Positions 16,163-25,056 of a stretch of DNA of 64,000 bases are shown in pieces. Within the stretch, counting starts at the first letter, position 1. Every line of letters begins with the position of its first letter. Source of the stretch: Mycobacterium attenuatum (GTDB lineage: Bacteria > Actinomycetota > Actinomycetes > Mycobacteriales > Mycobacteriaceae); NCBI RefSeq assembly GCF_900566085.1, contig NZ_UPHT01000138.1, positions 48,322 to 112,321 on the forward strand. The letters are read 5' to 3'. The translations under genes and the position numbers were made by a program. The notes beneath the pieces are model-generated. The model was not told the origin of the DNA and ran no database searches. It saw nothing but the letters and a program-made list of their open reading frames with translations.

Positions 16163-17875
16163 TCAGGCACCGTTCGGTGCGGTCTGCATGTCGCGTGGAA
16201 TGTCGAGCGTCGCGACGGGATAAAAGCCGGAATCGTCGCGACCGTCGCGGGCCAATTGCATCGGAGGGTAATTGACCACATGCGAACCATTCGGCTTGTG
16301 CTGTTGCCAATCAACCGACGCGCGCAACGTGTAGTGACCGGCCGGCAAACCCGCCAGCTCGATGCGAACCGTCTCGGCGACCGACGCCGGTATGGGCTGC
16401 TGGGCGGTGCGGTCCCCGGGCGCCTCAGGGACCAGTGCCTTCAGATTCACGCTTGCGGGCAACGTCCGAACCGTCTGCCCGGTGAAGTCCACCAATCGAT
16501 ATCCCGCGACCCAATTCTCGGTCGCGGCCGCTGCGCCGTAATTGGTCCAGACAACCGAGATCGTCGCGACTTTGCCGTCCTTGCTCAGCCCCTGCGACCC
16601 GGGCTTGGCCTCCACCGAGTACCGGTAGCCCGCCGTCGCGTTGGCCTGCGCCCACAGCAGGTACAGCTTGGGGTCCATCGGCGAGGTCGCGTTGTCGTCG
16701 GGGAAGTTGATGCTCGAGGTCATCGAGACGTGGTATTTCATGACATCGCGCAGGCCCTTGTCGTAGTAGGCCTGGCGCGTCGTTCCGCTGGGCAGTTGGC
16801 ACCATTCAGTGATCACCAGGGCCGTCGACAGCCGCTGGCGCAGCGCGGCGACAACCGGATCATTGACCTGGACGTAGTGGGCGGCGCTGCCCTCGGCCCA
16901 GGCCGGCATGGGCGCGTAGATGCCCAGGCAGTCCGAGCGGATTCCCACCGGCGCGGCGAGCTTTTTGGTGACGTCGTCGGCGAGCAATTCCCGGATGATC
17001 TCCGGGTTGGCGGCGCTGGTCACCAGCTGGGTGCGGGGGAAGGCACCGACGTTGGCCTCCACCAGCCGTTGAATGGACGCCTTGGTGATGTTCTGATCGC
17101 GGAACTGGCTGTAATAACCCAGCGTCGCAACGCTGTCCTCGGGCGCCGGTCCGGCAGCGTGAAGCGAGTCACGCAAGTAGGCGATGTGGTTTTCGCTGAA
17201 ATCCCCGTATCCGGAAAACTCGAAAACGCTGAGTCGTTCGTCGCCGTCGTAGCGCCGGCCCAGTGCCGCCAGTAGCTGTGTGAAGTCGTTGAGATAGGTC
17301 GGATCATTGAAGTTGGGGACAACCTGCAGTACCCCGGCCCCGGTGCCGTTGGCCGGCCCGGGAAAGCTCGTGCTGGTACCCGGTCGGGCGCGCTCCCAAA
17401 CGGGAATCCCGATGTTGGTGTTATTGGGATACGTCGCGTTGCAGCAGGAGTTGTAGGCATACACCCGCAGCGTCAGCCGCATGCGCCGCTCGGCCAGCCG
17501 GCTCAGCGCGTCGTCGATCACGCTGAAGTCGTACTTGCGCTCGTCCGGAGCGTCCGGCGGCAGCGTGGCCGGGTCGGTGGGCTGCAGCTGACGCCATGAG
17601 ACCCGCAGGCTGGCATCGTAGGACGCCGGCCACGCAGGATACCGCTGCTGAGCCGGATCACGTTGCGGGAAAAGCGGTTCCAACAGGTCTTCGTATTGGC
17701 CCCGCAACGGGTTGGGTATCTCCTGGACCGTCGACGGTATGGCCGGGCTGACCATCGCGGTCAACGGACCGTTGTTGGGCTGGCGGCTGCTGCATCCGGC
17801 GAGCGCCCCGGCCGGCAGCAAGACTATGCACGCGGCAATGATCGATGAGTTTTTAATTGCTCGAACCATTTTCAC
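16163..17875 (-). CDS. Exported lipoprotein, Rv1006-like (DUF4832-type)
   Basis: A 570-residue predicted lipoprotein with lipobox ALAGC near residue 28. The body begins IPNPLRGQYEDL and contains a TIM-barrel-like region with WRQLQP, LSRLAERRMRLTLRVYAYN, FSGYGDFSENH and VITEWCQLPSG, followed by a beta-rich C-terminal part (about 450-570). This layout resembles DUF4832 proteins, thought to be glycoside-hydrolase-like, but no activity is known. The length is close to M. tuberculosis Rv1006, and the position near metS fits. The two start methionines (residues 1 and 3) are equivalent. Confidence 0.75.
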   Translation of the reverse strand: MKMVRAIKNSSIIAACIVLLPAGALAGCSSRQPNNGPLTAMVSPAIPSTVQEIPNPLRGQYEDLLEPLFPQRDPAQQRYPAWPASYDASLRVSWRQLQPTDPATLPPDAPDERKYDFSVIDDALSRLAERRMRLTLRVYAYNSCCNATYPNNTNIGIPVWERARPGTSTSFPGPANGTGAGVLQVVPNFNDPTYLNDFTQLLAALGRRYDGDERLSVFEFSGYGDFSENHIAYLRDSLHAAGPAPEDSVATLGYYSQFRDQNITKASIQRLVEANVGAFPRTQLVTSAANPEIIRELLADDVTKKLAAPVGIRSDCLGIYAPMPAWAEGSAAHYVQVNDPVVAALRQRLSTALVITEWCQLPSGTTRQAYYDKGLRDVMKYHVSMTSSINFPDDNATSPMDPKLYLLWAQANATAGYRYSVEAKPGSQGLSKDGKVATISVVWTNYGAAAATENWVAGYRLVDFTGQTVRTLPASVNLKALVPEAPGDRTAQQPIPASVAETVRIELAGLPAGHYTLRASVDWQQHKPNGSHVVNYPPMQLARDGRDDSGFYPVATLDIPRDMQTAPNGA

Positions 17876-17882
17876 ACTTGAG

Positions 17883-19862
17883 CTAGATTGCGCCGAGCGT
17901 CAGTGCCTCGCGGTCGGCGAGGAACGGCATCGGCATCCAGCGAGCGGACAGCAACGCCTCCATGGCGTTGCCCGGGACAGGGCGCGACAACAGGAAACCC
18001 TGTGCGCGGTGACAACCATGCTGCATCAAGGTCAGCGCGGCAGTCGGTGTCTCGACTCCCTCGGCGACCACCTGCAGTCCGAACGCCTCGGCGAGCCCGA
18101 TGATGGCCCTAACGATCGCCAGGTCGCCGGCGTTAGTACCCAGGTCGCGGACAAAGCCGGTGTCGATCTTGAGCACGTCGACGGGAAGCGACTTCAGATG
18201 CGACAACACCGCGTAACCGGTGCCGAAGTCGTCGATGGCAATCTGCACACCGACTTCCTTGAGCTCTGACAACGTCTTTCGCGTCGCCTCGATGTCGTGG
18301 ACGACCGCGCGTTCGGTGATTTCCAGGCACACCGATCCGCCGTCTATGCCGAACTCCTCGATGGTGTCGGCCACGCTGCGGACGAAGCCACGGGTCATCA
18401 ATTGCACCGGAGAGACATTGATGCGCAAGACGGCGCTCTGCCCGACACCGTTCTTGCGCCACCGGCTGAATTCGGCACAGGCACTGCGCATCACACACCG
18501 GCCGAGTTCGCCGGCGAGGTTGGTCGACTCGGCTACCCCGATGAACGAATCCGGCAGCAGCAAGCCCCAAATCGGGTGGCGCCAGCGGACCAGCGCCTCG
18601 GCCGCCACGACCGCGCCGGTCCACAGGTCGACCTCGGGCAGATAGTGCAGCAGCAGCGCATCGCTGTCGATATCGCCCTGCAGGTGCAACTCGATGTCGT
18701 TGCGAAAGGCGCTCTTGAGCGACATGTCGTCGGTGGACAGTGCCACCTGGTTGCCGCCGGCGCGTTTGGCGGTCAGCACCGCCTCGTCGGCGCGGCGGAG
18801 CAGGTCGGTGCTGCTGTCCCGGGCCGGCATGCCCACGGCCAGGCCGATGCTGACCGTTCGCGTGATCTGATGGCCACCGATTGCCAGGCGCTCACGCAGC
18901 ATCGCCGAGAGCCGGCGGGCAAACGATTCCGCGGCCCCTTTGGACATCGGCTGGTCGGGAGTGACGACGAACTCGTCGCCGCCCAGCCGGGCGATCATGC
19001 TCTGGCTTCCGACGCACCCGCGCAGGCGCTGCGCAAAGACCCGGATGAACCAGTCACCCGCGTTGTGGCCCAGGTAGTCGTTGATCGACTTCAGCCGGTC
19101 AAGGTCGAGGTACCGCACGGCGACCGGTCCGGGCTTTCCCGCCTCGAGCCGTTCGGAAAGATGCGCCAGCAGCGCGCGGCGGTTGTGCAGGCCGGTCAGA
19201 TCGTCGTGCTCGGCCAGGTAGCGCAGTTTCTCCTCGGCGGCGATCCGCGCCTGCAGCTGTGCGAACAAGGCCGCGACAGCCTCGAGTGTGTTGATCTCTT
19301 CATGCTTCCACTTCCTGGTGCCGAACTTGACGAAGCCGAGCACGCCGGTGGTCGTCTCCCCCGAGACCAACGGGGCCGCGGCCACCGACGGCGACGCCTC
19401 GCTGGCGGAGCTGCCCATCCAGCGCCGGAAGAACCGGTTGTCGCGGTGCGGCCGGATGACCACCGGCTTTCTGCCGTGTTCACACTCGGTGAGCACCGGG
19501 TCGGCGCTGGTGAAGTGGACGACCGCCAGCGGGTCCGGGTCCGCAACGTCAGGCCGTGGCGGCCATTCCGCGACCAGGATGGAGGCGCGGATCTCGTGGT
19601 CGTGGTGGCGCAAGAAGCTGGCGTCCACATCGAACTGCTCGACAAGTTGCGCAAGCACCTTCTGGCTCACCTGCGTTGCGCTGGACGCCGTCGCCTCCAT
19701 CAGCTGGGTCGCTATGGAGGTAACGACAAGGTCCAGGCTGCGCGGCAACGTGTCCTCCGATGCGTGCACGTGTCCAATGTGGGCGACTGCCCCAGTCGAC
19801 GGACCGTGGAGAGATCGCTCCCTCGGATGCCCGTCGCTGCGCATCGAGGGGCCCTGGTCCAC
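17883..19862 (-). CDS. GAF-GGDEF-EAL cyclic-di-GMP enzyme, Rv1354c-like
   Basis: Bifunctional-type protein for making and degrading cyclic di-GMP. An N-terminal GAF domain spans about residues 45-210 (SFLRHHDHE, GETTTGVLGFVKFG). The GGDEF domain has an intact active site RLGGDEF near 293. The EAL domain keeps AEALVRW near 418, INVSP, EITERAV, DDFGTGYA at 544 and AEGVE, so both catalytic sites look intact. The RxxD inhibitory site that normally precedes GGDEF is absent. It strongly resembles Rv1354c of M. tuberculosis (623 residues) but lies at a different locus. GTG 19862 is used; ATG 19844 is an alternative. Three 12-base repeats sit just upstream. Confidence 0.9.
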   Translation of the reverse strand: MDQGPSMRSDGHPRERSLHGPSTGAVAHIGHVHASEDTLPRSLDLVVTSIATQLMEATASSATQVSQKVLAQLVEQFDVDASFLRHHDHEIRASILVAEWPPRPDVADPDPLAVVHFTSADPVLTECEHGRKPVVIRPHRDNRFFRRWMGSSASEASPSVAAAPLVSGETTTGVLGFVKFGTRKWKHEEINTLEAVAALFAQLQARIAAEEKLRYLAEHDDLTGLHNRRALLAHLSERLEAGKPGPVAVRYLDLDRLKSINDYLGHNAGDWFIRVFAQRLRGCVGSQSMIARLGGDEFVVTPDQPMSKGAAESFARRLSAMLRERLAIGGHQITRTVSIGLAVGMPARDSSTDLLRRADEAVLTAKRAGGNQVALSTDDMSLKSAFRNDIELHLQGDIDSDALLLHYLPEVDLWTGAVVAAEALVRWRHPIWGLLLPDSFIGVAESTNLAGELGRCVMRSACAEFSRWRKNGVGQSAVLRINVSPVQLMTRGFVRSVADTIEEFGIDGGSVCLEITERAVVHDIEATRKTLSELKEVGVQIAIDDFGTGYAVLSHLKSLPVDVLKIDTGFVRDLGTNAGDLAIVRAIIGLAEAFGLQVVAEGVETPTAALTLMQHGCHRAQGFLLSRPVPGNAMEALLSARWMPMPFLADREALTLGAI

Positions 19863-19878
19863 CGGATGCCATACCGAG

Positions 19879-19914
19879 GTTGTCTACCGGGTTGTCTACC
19901 GGGTTGTCTACCGG
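19879..19914. repeat. Three perfect 12-bp direct repeats upstream of the GGDEF-EAL gene
   Basis: GTTGTCTACCGG occurs three times in exact tandem, 17 to 52 bases before the GTG start of the cyclic-di-GMP gene. Spacing near one helical turn makes it a candidate operator array; a simple VNTR is the alternative. It is not in the coding frame of that gene. Confidence 0.85.
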
Positions 19915-20126
19915 GTTCACCTGGGGATTCAGGTTGATTTTCGTTGCGCCAGCGTATCATGGTGCCCCATTCAGCCAGCCCGAATTCAGCGCACGCATCG
20001 ATCCAATGCGCAAGCGCTGACCTCGATTCCGGCGCGTCGGCACGCGATCGGGCGAAACATCACGACCCGCTGCCCAATGTTGCAAGAGTCCGGAAAAGTG
20101 AACCGGCTCACAATCTCCTTCGCAGC

Positions 20127-20153
20127 TGTCACAGCCGACCTGTCTGCGGTGTC
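20127..20153 (+). promoter_or_regulatory. Candidate ECF41 sigma-factor promoter
   Basis: TGTCACA, 16 bases, then TGTC. The described ECF41 consensus is TGTCACA-N16-CGTC, so the -35 is perfect and the -10 differs by one base, with exact spacing. It lies about 42 bases before the start codon of the oxidoreductase-sigma operon and would give autoregulation by the sigma factor encoded there. Confidence 0.65.
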
Positions 20154-20194
20154 TCCAGGGCAGAAGTCATCGAATCAAGAACAGGAGACCCCCA

Positions 20195-21409
20195 ATGTTT
20201 GAGCCGACCCCCTTGCCCGACGCGCGAGCTCACGTCGTCGTCGTCGGCGGTGGCTACGCCGGCACGGTGGCAGCCAACCACCTGCGCATCAACGCCGATC
20301 TCGACATCACCGTGGTGAACTCGCGGCCGGTGTTCGTCGAACGGATCCGGTTGCACCAGTTGGCCGCGGGCAGCGGCACCGCCACCGTCGAGTACGGCAC
20401 GCTGCTCGGCGAGGGCATCGAGTTGGTCGTGGACACCGTCGACCGCATCGACTCGGTCGCGCGCAGGTTGCTGCTGGCTTCGGGTAACCACCTGGACTAC
20501 GACTACCTCATTTACGCCGTGGGCAGCACCGGAGCCGTGCCGGCAGTGCCGGGGGCAGCCGAATTCGGCTACTTGCTCGCCGATCTTGACGGCGCGACGC
20601 GGCTGCGCTACACGCTCATCGATATGCCCGCCGAGGCCCCCGTCGTCGTGGTCGGCGGCGGCCTGACCGGCATCGAAGCCGCCGGCGAGCTCGCCGAGCA
20701 GGGTCGCCCGGTGACACTGGTCTGCGGCGGCCCGTTGGGGCCCTCACTGAGCAAGCGGGGCCGGCGTTCGGTGGCCAAGCAGCTGCGCAAGCTGGGCGTC
20801 GAGGTGCTCGAGGCTGTCGCGGTCAGCGAGGTGCGCTGGGATGCTGTCGTGCTCAGTGACCACACCGTGCTGCCCAGCGCGGCCACGGTGTGGACGGCGG
20901 GATTCGAGGTCCCCGATCTGGCCGCCCGCAGCGGGCTTCGGACCGACGCTCTGGGCCGGCTGCTCACCGACGAAACACTGACCAGCGCCGACGACGCACG
21001 GATCGTCGCCGCGGGTGACTGCGCCGCACCGTCGGACCGGCCGCTGCGCATGAGTTGCCAGGCCGCCGGACCGCTGGGTGCCCAGGCCGCCAACACCGTG
21101 CTCAGCAGGATCGCGGGCGAAGCTCCGGCGGTGCTCAGCCAGGCGTTCGTCGGGCAGTGCATCAGCCTGGGCCGCTCACACGGCACGGTGCAGTTGTCAC
21201 GCTCCGACGACACTGCGGTCAACGTGGTCGTGGGGGGCCGCACCGGCGCCGCCATCAAAGAAGCGATCTGCAAGGGCACGCTGTGGTCCATCCGGCGTGA
21301 AGCCGCCAAACCCGGCACCTATTTCTGGTTCAAGAGTGGTAAGCGGTCCGCACAGCTGCCGATCGAGCAGCAGGCTCGTCCCGATCAGGTCCCGCTGGGG
21401 TCCCAATGA
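20195..21409 (+). CDS. FAD-dependent NAD(P)H dehydrogenase-like oxidoreductase (ECF41 partner)
   Basis: A 404-residue pyridine-nucleotide-disulfide oxidoreductase of the type II NADH dehydrogenase-like family. Two dinucleotide-binding motifs are visible: VVVVGGGYAG near residue 14 for FAD and VVVVGGGLTGIEAAGELAE near 150 for NAD(P)H. The late FAD motif reads IVAAGDCAAP. There is no C-terminal membrane helix as in Ndh, so it is probably soluble. AGGAG precedes the ATG. The next gene is an ECF41 sigma factor seven bases after the stop; such sigma factors are typically paired with redox enzymes of this kind. Substrate unknown. Confidence 0.88.
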   Translation: MFEPTPLPDARAHVVVVGGGYAGTVAANHLRINADLDITVVNSRPVFVERIRLHQLAAGSGTATVEYGTLLGEGIELVVDTVDRIDSVARRLLLASGNHLDYDYLIYAVGSTGAVPAVPGAAEFGYLLADLDGATRLRYTLIDMPAEAPVVVVGGGLTGIEAAGELAEQGRPVTLVCGGPLGPSLSKRGRRSVAKQLRKLGVEVLEAVAVSEVRWDAVVLSDHTVLPSAATVWTAGFEVPDLAARSGLRTDALGRLLTDETLTSADDARIVAAGDCAAPSDRPLRMSCQAAGPLGAQAANTVLSRIAGEAPAVLSQAFVGQCISLGRSHGTVQLSRSDDTAVNVVVGGRTGAAIKEAICKGTLWSIRREAAKPGTYFWFKSGKRSAQLPIEQQARPDQVPLGSQ

Positions 21410-21416
21410 GGTCGCA

Positions 21417-22322
21417 ATGATGCAGTCACCCGGGGAGCACGCCCAACGGTTCAGTCTGCTGCGCCCGATGTTGTTCACCATCGCTTACGAAATCCTCGGC
21501 TCGGCAACTGAATCCGAGGACGTGCTGCAGGACAGCTACCTGCGGTGGGCCGGCGTCGACCTGCAGACGGTGCGTGACACCAAGTCGTACCTGGCTCAGC
21601 TGGTCACTCGGCAGGCGCTCAACGCCTTGCGGGCCGGCGCCCGGCGGCGCGAGGAGTACGTCGGGCCGTGGCTGCCCGAGCCACTGCTGCTCGACGAACA
21701 GGACCCGGCCGCCGACGTGGTGCTGGCCGAATCGGTGTCGATGGCGATGCTGGTCTTGCTCGAAACGCTGAGCCCCGACGAACGAGCGGTGTTCGTGTTG
21801 CGCGAAGTCTTCGGATTCGACTACGCCGAAATTGCCGAAGCGGTGGGCAAGTCCGGGCCAGCGGTGCGCCAGATCGCCCACCGCGCCCGCGAACACGTCC
21901 AAGCGCGCCGCAAGCGATACGACGGCCGGTCGGTGGATCCCGAGCGCCATGCCCAGATCACCGCGCAGTTCCTGCAGACGGCCGCCAGCGGCAACGTAGC
22001 GGCGCTGATGGCGATGCTCGCCCCGGACGCCTGCTGGGTGGCAGACAGCGGCGGCAAGGTGTCCGCGGCGCGCAGGCCGGTGGTCGGCGCCGAGCGGGTG
22101 GCCCGGGCCATCACCGGACTGATGCGCAGGGCGGGAGCGCTGTTGCGGGTCGAGATTGCAACCTGCAACAGCGCCCCGGCGGTGTTGTTCTACTTGGGCG
22201 AGCACCTGGAGGGCGTGATCACGCTGGAGATCGTCGACGAGAAGATCGCCAACTTCTACGTGATGCGCAATCCCGAGAAGCTGACGGCATTGGCCAGCCG
22301 TCGCGAGATCAGCCGCAGCTAA
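21417..22322 (+). CDS. ECF41-group (SigJ-like) RNA polymerase sigma factor with C-terminal SnoaL-like domain
   Basis: A 301-residue sigma factor. Region 2 is near the start (AYEILGSATESEDVLQDSYL), region 4 is at about 110-165 (LSPDERAVFVLREVFGF, YAEIAEAVGKS), and a fused SnoaL-like domain makes up the C-terminal 130 residues. The linker has the ECF41 hallmark WLPEP, and the C-terminal domain has DSGGKV, one residue off the family's DGGGK. In this group the C-terminal domain both aids and limits activity, replacing an anti-sigma factor. It starts at ATGATG (21417), preceded by GAGG, and is in an operon with the oxidoreductase. It resembles M. tuberculosis SigJ. Confidence 0.9.
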   Translation: MMQSPGEHAQRFSLLRPMLFTIAYEILGSATESEDVLQDSYLRWAGVDLQTVRDTKSYLAQLVTRQALNALRAGARRREEYVGPWLPEPLLLDEQDPAADVVLAESVSMAMLVLLETLSPDERAVFVLREVFGFDYAEIAEAVGKSGPAVRQIAHRAREHVQARRKRYDGRSVDPERHAQITAQFLQTAASGNVAALMAMLAPDACWVADSGGKVSAARRPVVGAERVARAITGLMRRAGALLRVEIATCNSAPAVLFYLGEHLEGVITLEIVDEKIANFYVMRNPEKLTALASRREISRS

Positions 22323-22373
22323 CCAGAACTCCTGCCGTGCGAAATTCCGGCACCACTCTGTCAAGCTAGGGCG

Positions 22374-23657
22374 GTGCGAATCGATCGTCTCGGCGACCTC
22401 GGCGGTGCACCACAGGTGCTGCGCGCCGTCGCCCGGGCGACCCTTCGACTGGGTGTGGCGCCGCCGGCCGCGCTGACCGGCGAGTGGTTCGGCGCGCTGG
22501 CGGTGATCGCGCCGAGCGTGCCGGTCCATCCGGTGAACTCCGCCGCCGCGTTCACGGTCCGCGAGCCGCCCGCTGATCGGGCCGCTTCCTTGCCTGGTGC
22601 GGTGGGCGGCGGCTGGGTCGGCTACCTGTCGTATCCCGATCCCGGCGCGGACGGACGGGCGAACCGGATACCCGAAGCCGCCGGCGGATGGACCGATTGC
22701 GTGCTGCGCCGCGACCGCGACGGCCACTGGTGGTACGAGAGCCTGTCGGGTGCGCCGATGGCGGACTGGCTGGTCAGTGCCCTGGCAACAGCCCCGGCAC
22801 CCGCCGGCCGGCCGGCGCCGGGAGTCTGCCGGATCGACTGGGCAGCGGCCGACCGGGAAGCTCACCGCGCCGGGGTGCTGGCTTGCCTGGACGCGATCGC
22901 TGCCGGGGAGGTCTACCAGGCCTGCGTGTGTACGCAGTTCACCGGTACCGTCAGCGGCTCCGCGCTGGACTTCTTCATCGACTTCATCGACGCTGCCCGC
23001 ACCTCCCCGTCCCGGGCAGCCTATGTCGGCGGCCCGTGGGGCGCGGTGGCGTCGCTGTCCCCGGAGCTGTTTCTGCGCCGCCGCGGCACCGCTGTGACCT
23101 CCAGCCCGATCAAAGGCACCCTGCCGCTGGACGCCTGGCCGTCGGCCCTACGGGCGTCACCCAAGGAAGTGGCCGAGAACATCATGATCGTTGATTTGGT
23201 CCGCAACGATCTTGGCCGAGTGGCAGTTACCGGGACGGTGACCGTGCCCGAGTTACTGGTGGTGCGGCGCGCGCCGGGCGTGTGGCACCTGGTATCAACT
23301 GTGGCGGCCCAGGTTCCGGCCGACTTGCCGATGTCGACACTGCTGGACGCCACGTTCCCGCCGGCATCGGTTACTGGAACACCCAAATTGCGAGCCCGCC
23401 AACTGATTTCGCAATGGGAACAGCATCGTCGCGGAATATATTGCGGCACAGTTGGTTTCGCATCTCCAGTCGCCGGCTGTGAGCTCAACGTCGCGATCCG
23501 CACCGTGGAATTCGACTCTGCGGGCAACGCGGTGCTGGGCGTGGGCGGCGGTATCACCGCAGACTCCGACCCCGACGCCGAGTGGGCGGAATGCCTGCAT
23601 AAGGCCGCACCCATCGTCGGCATGACGGTCCCGGCGAGCGCCACGCGAGTCGGCTAG
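22374..23657 (+). CDS. pabB: Aminodeoxychorismate synthase component I
   Basis: Converts chorismate to aminodeoxychorismate for p-aminobenzoate and folate. The C-terminal chorismate-binding domain is clear: GEVYQACVCTQF, SSPIKGTLP, ENIMIVDLVRNDLGRV, FPPASVTGTPK and YCGTVGF are all family motifs. A GTG start gives 427 residues, somewhat shorter than I recall for Rv1005c (458). The PIKGT motif, instead of PIAGT, is characteristic of PabB-type enzymes. It follows the sigma factor gene by 51 bases but belongs to the conserved pabB/Rv1004c block. Confidence 0.93.
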   Translation: MRIDRLGDLGGAPQVLRAVARATLRLGVAPPAALTGEWFGALAVIAPSVPVHPVNSAAAFTVREPPADRAASLPGAVGGGWVGYLSYPDPGADGRANRIPEAAGGWTDCVLRRDRDGHWWYESLSGAPMADWLVSALATAPAPAGRPAPGVCRIDWAAADREAHRAGVLACLDAIAAGEVYQACVCTQFTGTVSGSALDFFIDFIDAARTSPSRAAYVGGPWGAVASLSPELFLRRRGTAVTSSPIKGTLPLDAWPSALRASPKEVAENIMIVDLVRNDLGRVAVTGTVTVPELLVVRRAPGVWHLVSTVAAQVPADLPMSTLLDATFPPASVTGTPKLRARQLISQWEQHRRGIYCGTVGFASPVAGCELNVAIRTVEFDSAGNAVLGVGGGITADSDPDAEWAECLHKAAPIVGMTVPASATRVG

Positions 23658-23782
23658 CCAGCAAACTGCGGCTGTGCGAGTCGGGGGAATTTCCCGTAAC
23701 GCCCACATGGCACGTCCGGTGGGCCTAAGCTCCTAACCGGCGGCCCGCGTGCATCGCGTGGTCGAATGGGAGAGGGGTCCTC

Positions 23783-25045
23783 ATGAGAGTCGGTGTCGTC
23801 GGCGTTGCGGCCGCGGCCATGGTGGGGGGGACGCTGGCGGTTGCGCCCCTGACAATGACCGGGCCGATGCGCACGCCGAACCAAGGGACGTGCACCGCCG
23901 GCCAGCAATGCGACCGTCTGGCGTCCGTCCTGATGCCCGGGGCCACCGCGCAGCCGGGCAAAGTCGCGCAGGCGGCACCGGCGCCGGCGCAATTACCGAC
24001 CGATGCGCTGACCCCCGTGTTGGCGCCCCAAGCCGCGCCGGAGGCGGCCCGCGCAGTGCCCGGCGTGGCCTCGCCACTGGGTCCCGGACTGCCCGGCGGC
24101 GACCTCGGTCCGGCCGCCCTGCCAGCCGCCCCGCCCCTGCCGAACGCGGCCCTTCCCCCGGGTGCCGGCCTGCCTGACATCGGCACGCCCTACATCGGCA
24201 CGCCCTACATCGGTATCCCCGGCCTCGGTCTGCCCGGCGTACCGGACCTCGCGAACGGACCGGCAGCGGTCGGTACGGCCACCTCGGTCGTGAACGGCGT
24301 CCTGGGGATTGGCGGCACCATCGCCGGCGTCACCACGTCCAGCGCGCTGGCGGTCACCTATGTGGTCCTTGCCTACAACGCCTTGCAGTCTTCGGGCATC
24401 CTGCCGCAACTCAACTCCACCGCCAACACAATCGGCTCCATGCTGTTTCCCTCGGGACTGCCCTCGGTCGGTTTGCCGACGTTGAATGTGCCGGGTCTGC
24501 CGGCACTGACGGGGGTGTCGCCGGCGGGGCTGATCGCACTTGCGGGAGTGGGCGGTCTGCCGAACCTAAGCTTGCCGAGCCTGCCGGGAGTGTCGCCGAC
24601 GAATCTGCTGGGGCTGGCGGCCGCCGGCCTGCCCGGTCTGCCCGGAGTGTCGCCCACCGACGTGGTGGCACTGGCAGCCGGTGGTCTGCCCCAGCTGGCG
24701 AGCGCTCTGCCGGGGCTGCCGGCCGGTGTGAACCCCGCGATGCTGGCTGCGGCACTGCCGGCGCTGGCGGGCAGCCTTCCGGGCGGCCTTCCGGCGGTGG
24801 ATCCGGCGATGCTGGCTGCCGCACTGCCGGCGCTGACCGCGGGTGGGCTGCCGGCGTTGCCCGGTGGGCTGCCGGGGCTGCCGGGCGGTCTGCCCGCGCT
24901 GCCCCCGCCGCCTCAGCTGCCGGGCGGGCTGCCGGCGCTGCCCCCGCCGCCTCAGCTGCCAACCATCCAGGGCCCACCGATTCCCCCGCACCCGCAGCTG
25001 TGCACGCCGACAATCGGTCCCATCGGGAGCAGCTGCACACCCTGA
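23783..25045 (+). CDS. Secreted low-complexity Pro/Leu/Gly-rich protein, Rv1004c-like
   Basis: A 420-residue exported protein. A short signal (VGVVGVAAAAMVGGTLAVAP) is followed by a pair of cysteines (GTCTAGQQC), Ala/Pro-rich sequence, repeated IGTPYIGTPYIG, a hydrophobic central part (about 165-205), and a C-terminal half made of irregular repeats of the form GLPALPG, GVSP and AMLAAALPAL. Near the end a 39-base unit coding for ALPPPPQLPGGLP is duplicated. It ends with two cysteines. Position next to pabB and rsmI matches Rv1004c. Function is unknown; the repeat composition suggests a structural or surface role. Confidence 0.75.
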   Translation: MRVGVVGVAAAAMVGGTLAVAPLTMTGPMRTPNQGTCTAGQQCDRLASVLMPGATAQPGKVAQAAPAPAQLPTDALTPVLAPQAAPEAARAVPGVASPLGPGLPGGDLGPAALPAAPPLPNAALPPGAGLPDIGTPYIGTPYIGIPGLGLPGVPDLANGPAAVGTATSVVNGVLGIGGTIAGVTTSSALAVTYVVLAYNALQSSGILPQLNSTANTIGSMLFPSGLPSVGLPTLNVPGLPALTGVSPAGLIALAGVGGLPNLSLPSLPGVSPTNLLGLAAAGLPGLPGVSPTDVVALAAGGLPQLASALPGLPAGVNPAMLAAALPALAGSLPGGLPAVDPAMLAAALPALTAGGLPALPGGLPGLPGGLPALPPPPQLPGGLPALPPPPQLPTIQGPPIPPHPQLCTPTIGPIGSSCTP

Positions 25046-25056
25046 CCTGGCCGGGA

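Larger units (their letters stand above)
19863..20194. other. 332-base divergent promoter region
   Basis: Lies between the GGDEF-EAL gene (minus) and the FAD oxidoreductase gene (plus). It holds the 12-base repeats near the minus-strand gene and an ECF41-type promoter near the plus-strand gene. No further gene is supported. Confidence 0.6.

Noticed and set aside
18297..19937. 546-residue plus-strand frame opposite the GGDEF-EAL gene
   Set aside because: Antisense shadow of a protein with intact catalytic motifs; its composition is not protein-like.
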